Source: Hydrogenophaga sp.
GTDB lineage: Bacteria; Pseudomonadota; Gammaproteobacteria; Burkholderiales; Burkholderiaceae_C
Length of the DNA stretch: 44,992 nucleotides
Direction: 5' to 3'
Assembly: GCA_025458915.1 (NCBI GenBank)
Contig: JALORL010000002.1
Location: 1-44,992, forward strand
This document shows positions 44,234-44,992 of this stretch, in pieces. The translations under genes and the position numbers were made by a program. Under the pieces are notes generated by a model, which had not been told where the DNA came from, did no database searches, and worked only from the letters and a program-made list of their open reading frames with translations. How positions within the stretch are numbered: position 1 is the stretch's first letter; the number at the start of each line of letters is the position of its first letter.

Positions 44234-44992
44234 TCAGGCCTGGGTTTCTGACCGGACGATTTCCCGCGCTGCCGCTGCAAGGGCGTCGGCTTGCCGGTTC
44301 TTGAGCTGGATCGAAAGGGCGCGCGGAAAGCGCACGAAGTTCTTTGCAATAGACTGCTTGTACATCGGGTCGTAGTGGGTGTTCAGCAACTCCAGCACCA
44401 CGTCGGGTGTCCGTCCCTCCATCACCTTGCGGCACCACTCGGCCACCACAGCCTTGCCCCGAAGTTCGGTGAGCGCTTCCAGGCGCTGGCAAAAGAGCGT
44501 GTTGTCGCTGGAGAAATGGGCGTAGTCCTCCAGCAGCAGGGCCACGCGCTCTTCGTCTGACAATTGAAGGTCCACGCACTCGCTGGCGCGCATGCAATCC
44601 ATCAGCGCATCGGGAACCCGCAGGTTGCCCACTTTTTTGCTCTCGCTTTCCACGTACACCAAGCGGGTCGGGTCCATCTGGCGCAACGCCTGCCACACCA
44701 GGCTGTCAAAGCGCTTCTGGCTCGGCTGTGGCTGGCCGGGCAGATGACCGAGGACCGAGCTCAGCAGGCGGGTCTTGCCGCTGCCGGTGGGGCCACAGAT
44801 GACCCGGTATCGCAGGGCTTCAGCGCGTTGGGGTAGGTTGTCCACCAGCGCGGCACGCCAGGCCTTGTAGCCGCCTTCGATCAGCGTGACTCTAAACCCG
44901 ATGGCGCCCAGGATCGTGGCCAGTGCCCCACTGCGGTTGCCACCGCGCCAGCAGTACACCAGCGGCTTCCAGTCCTTGGGCTTTTCAATCAC
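44234..44992 (-). CDS. mnmH: tRNA 2-selenouridine synthase (rhodanese plus P-loop), N-terminus beyond window
   Basis: PLVYCWRGGNRSGALATILGAIGFRVTLIEGGYKAWR (rhodanese Cys); VICGPTGSGKTRLLSSVL (Walker A). Confidence 0.9.
   Translation of the reverse strand: MIEKPKDWKPLVYCWRGGNRSGALATILGAIGFRVTLIEGGYKAWRAALVDNLPQRAEALRYRVICGPTGSGKTRLLSSVLGHLPGQPQPSQKRFDSLVWQALRQMDPTRLVYVESESKKVGNLRVPDALMDCMRASECVDLQLSDEERVALLLEDYAHFSSDNTLFCQRLEALTELRGKAVVAEWCRKVMEGRTPDVVLELLNTHYDPMYKQSIAKNFVRFPRALSIQLKNRQADALAAAAREIVRSETQA

Overview
The window is a gene-dense, high-GC chromosomal segment. Gene content and order suggest Burkholderiales, probably Comamonadaceae-like; that assignment is inference, since no search was run. 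Most of it is conserved housekeeping sequence: prkA (partial); prpE; sucA-sucB-lpdA; zapE; a DinG-type helicase; bamD/rluD; scpB-rluB-ndk-rlmN-pilW-rodZ-like-ispG-hisS-yfgM-bamB-der-hfq-hflX-hflK-hflC-DUF2065-hisZ-purA; a phosphoribosyltransferase; a cystathionine beta-lyase-like enzyme; and a partial selU/mnmH. I saw no tRNA, rRNA, transposase, integrase or CRISPR array. The most distinctive locus is ~3.0-7.4 kb: a PpsR/CrtJ-like PAS-PAS-HTH regulator, a bacteriophytochrome with the N-terminal biliverdin Cys but no recognisable histidine-kinase module, and a convergent heme oxygenase that would make biliverdin. Together they look like a self-contained red/far-red sensing module of the BphP-PpsR type, with no photosynthesis genes in the window. 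A second regulatory lead is an ArsR-family regulator with candidate thiol-switch cysteines and an ATTC-N8-GAAG dyad in its promoter. Several intergenic hairpins are also reported. The long antisense ORFs in the track are high-GC shadow frames.
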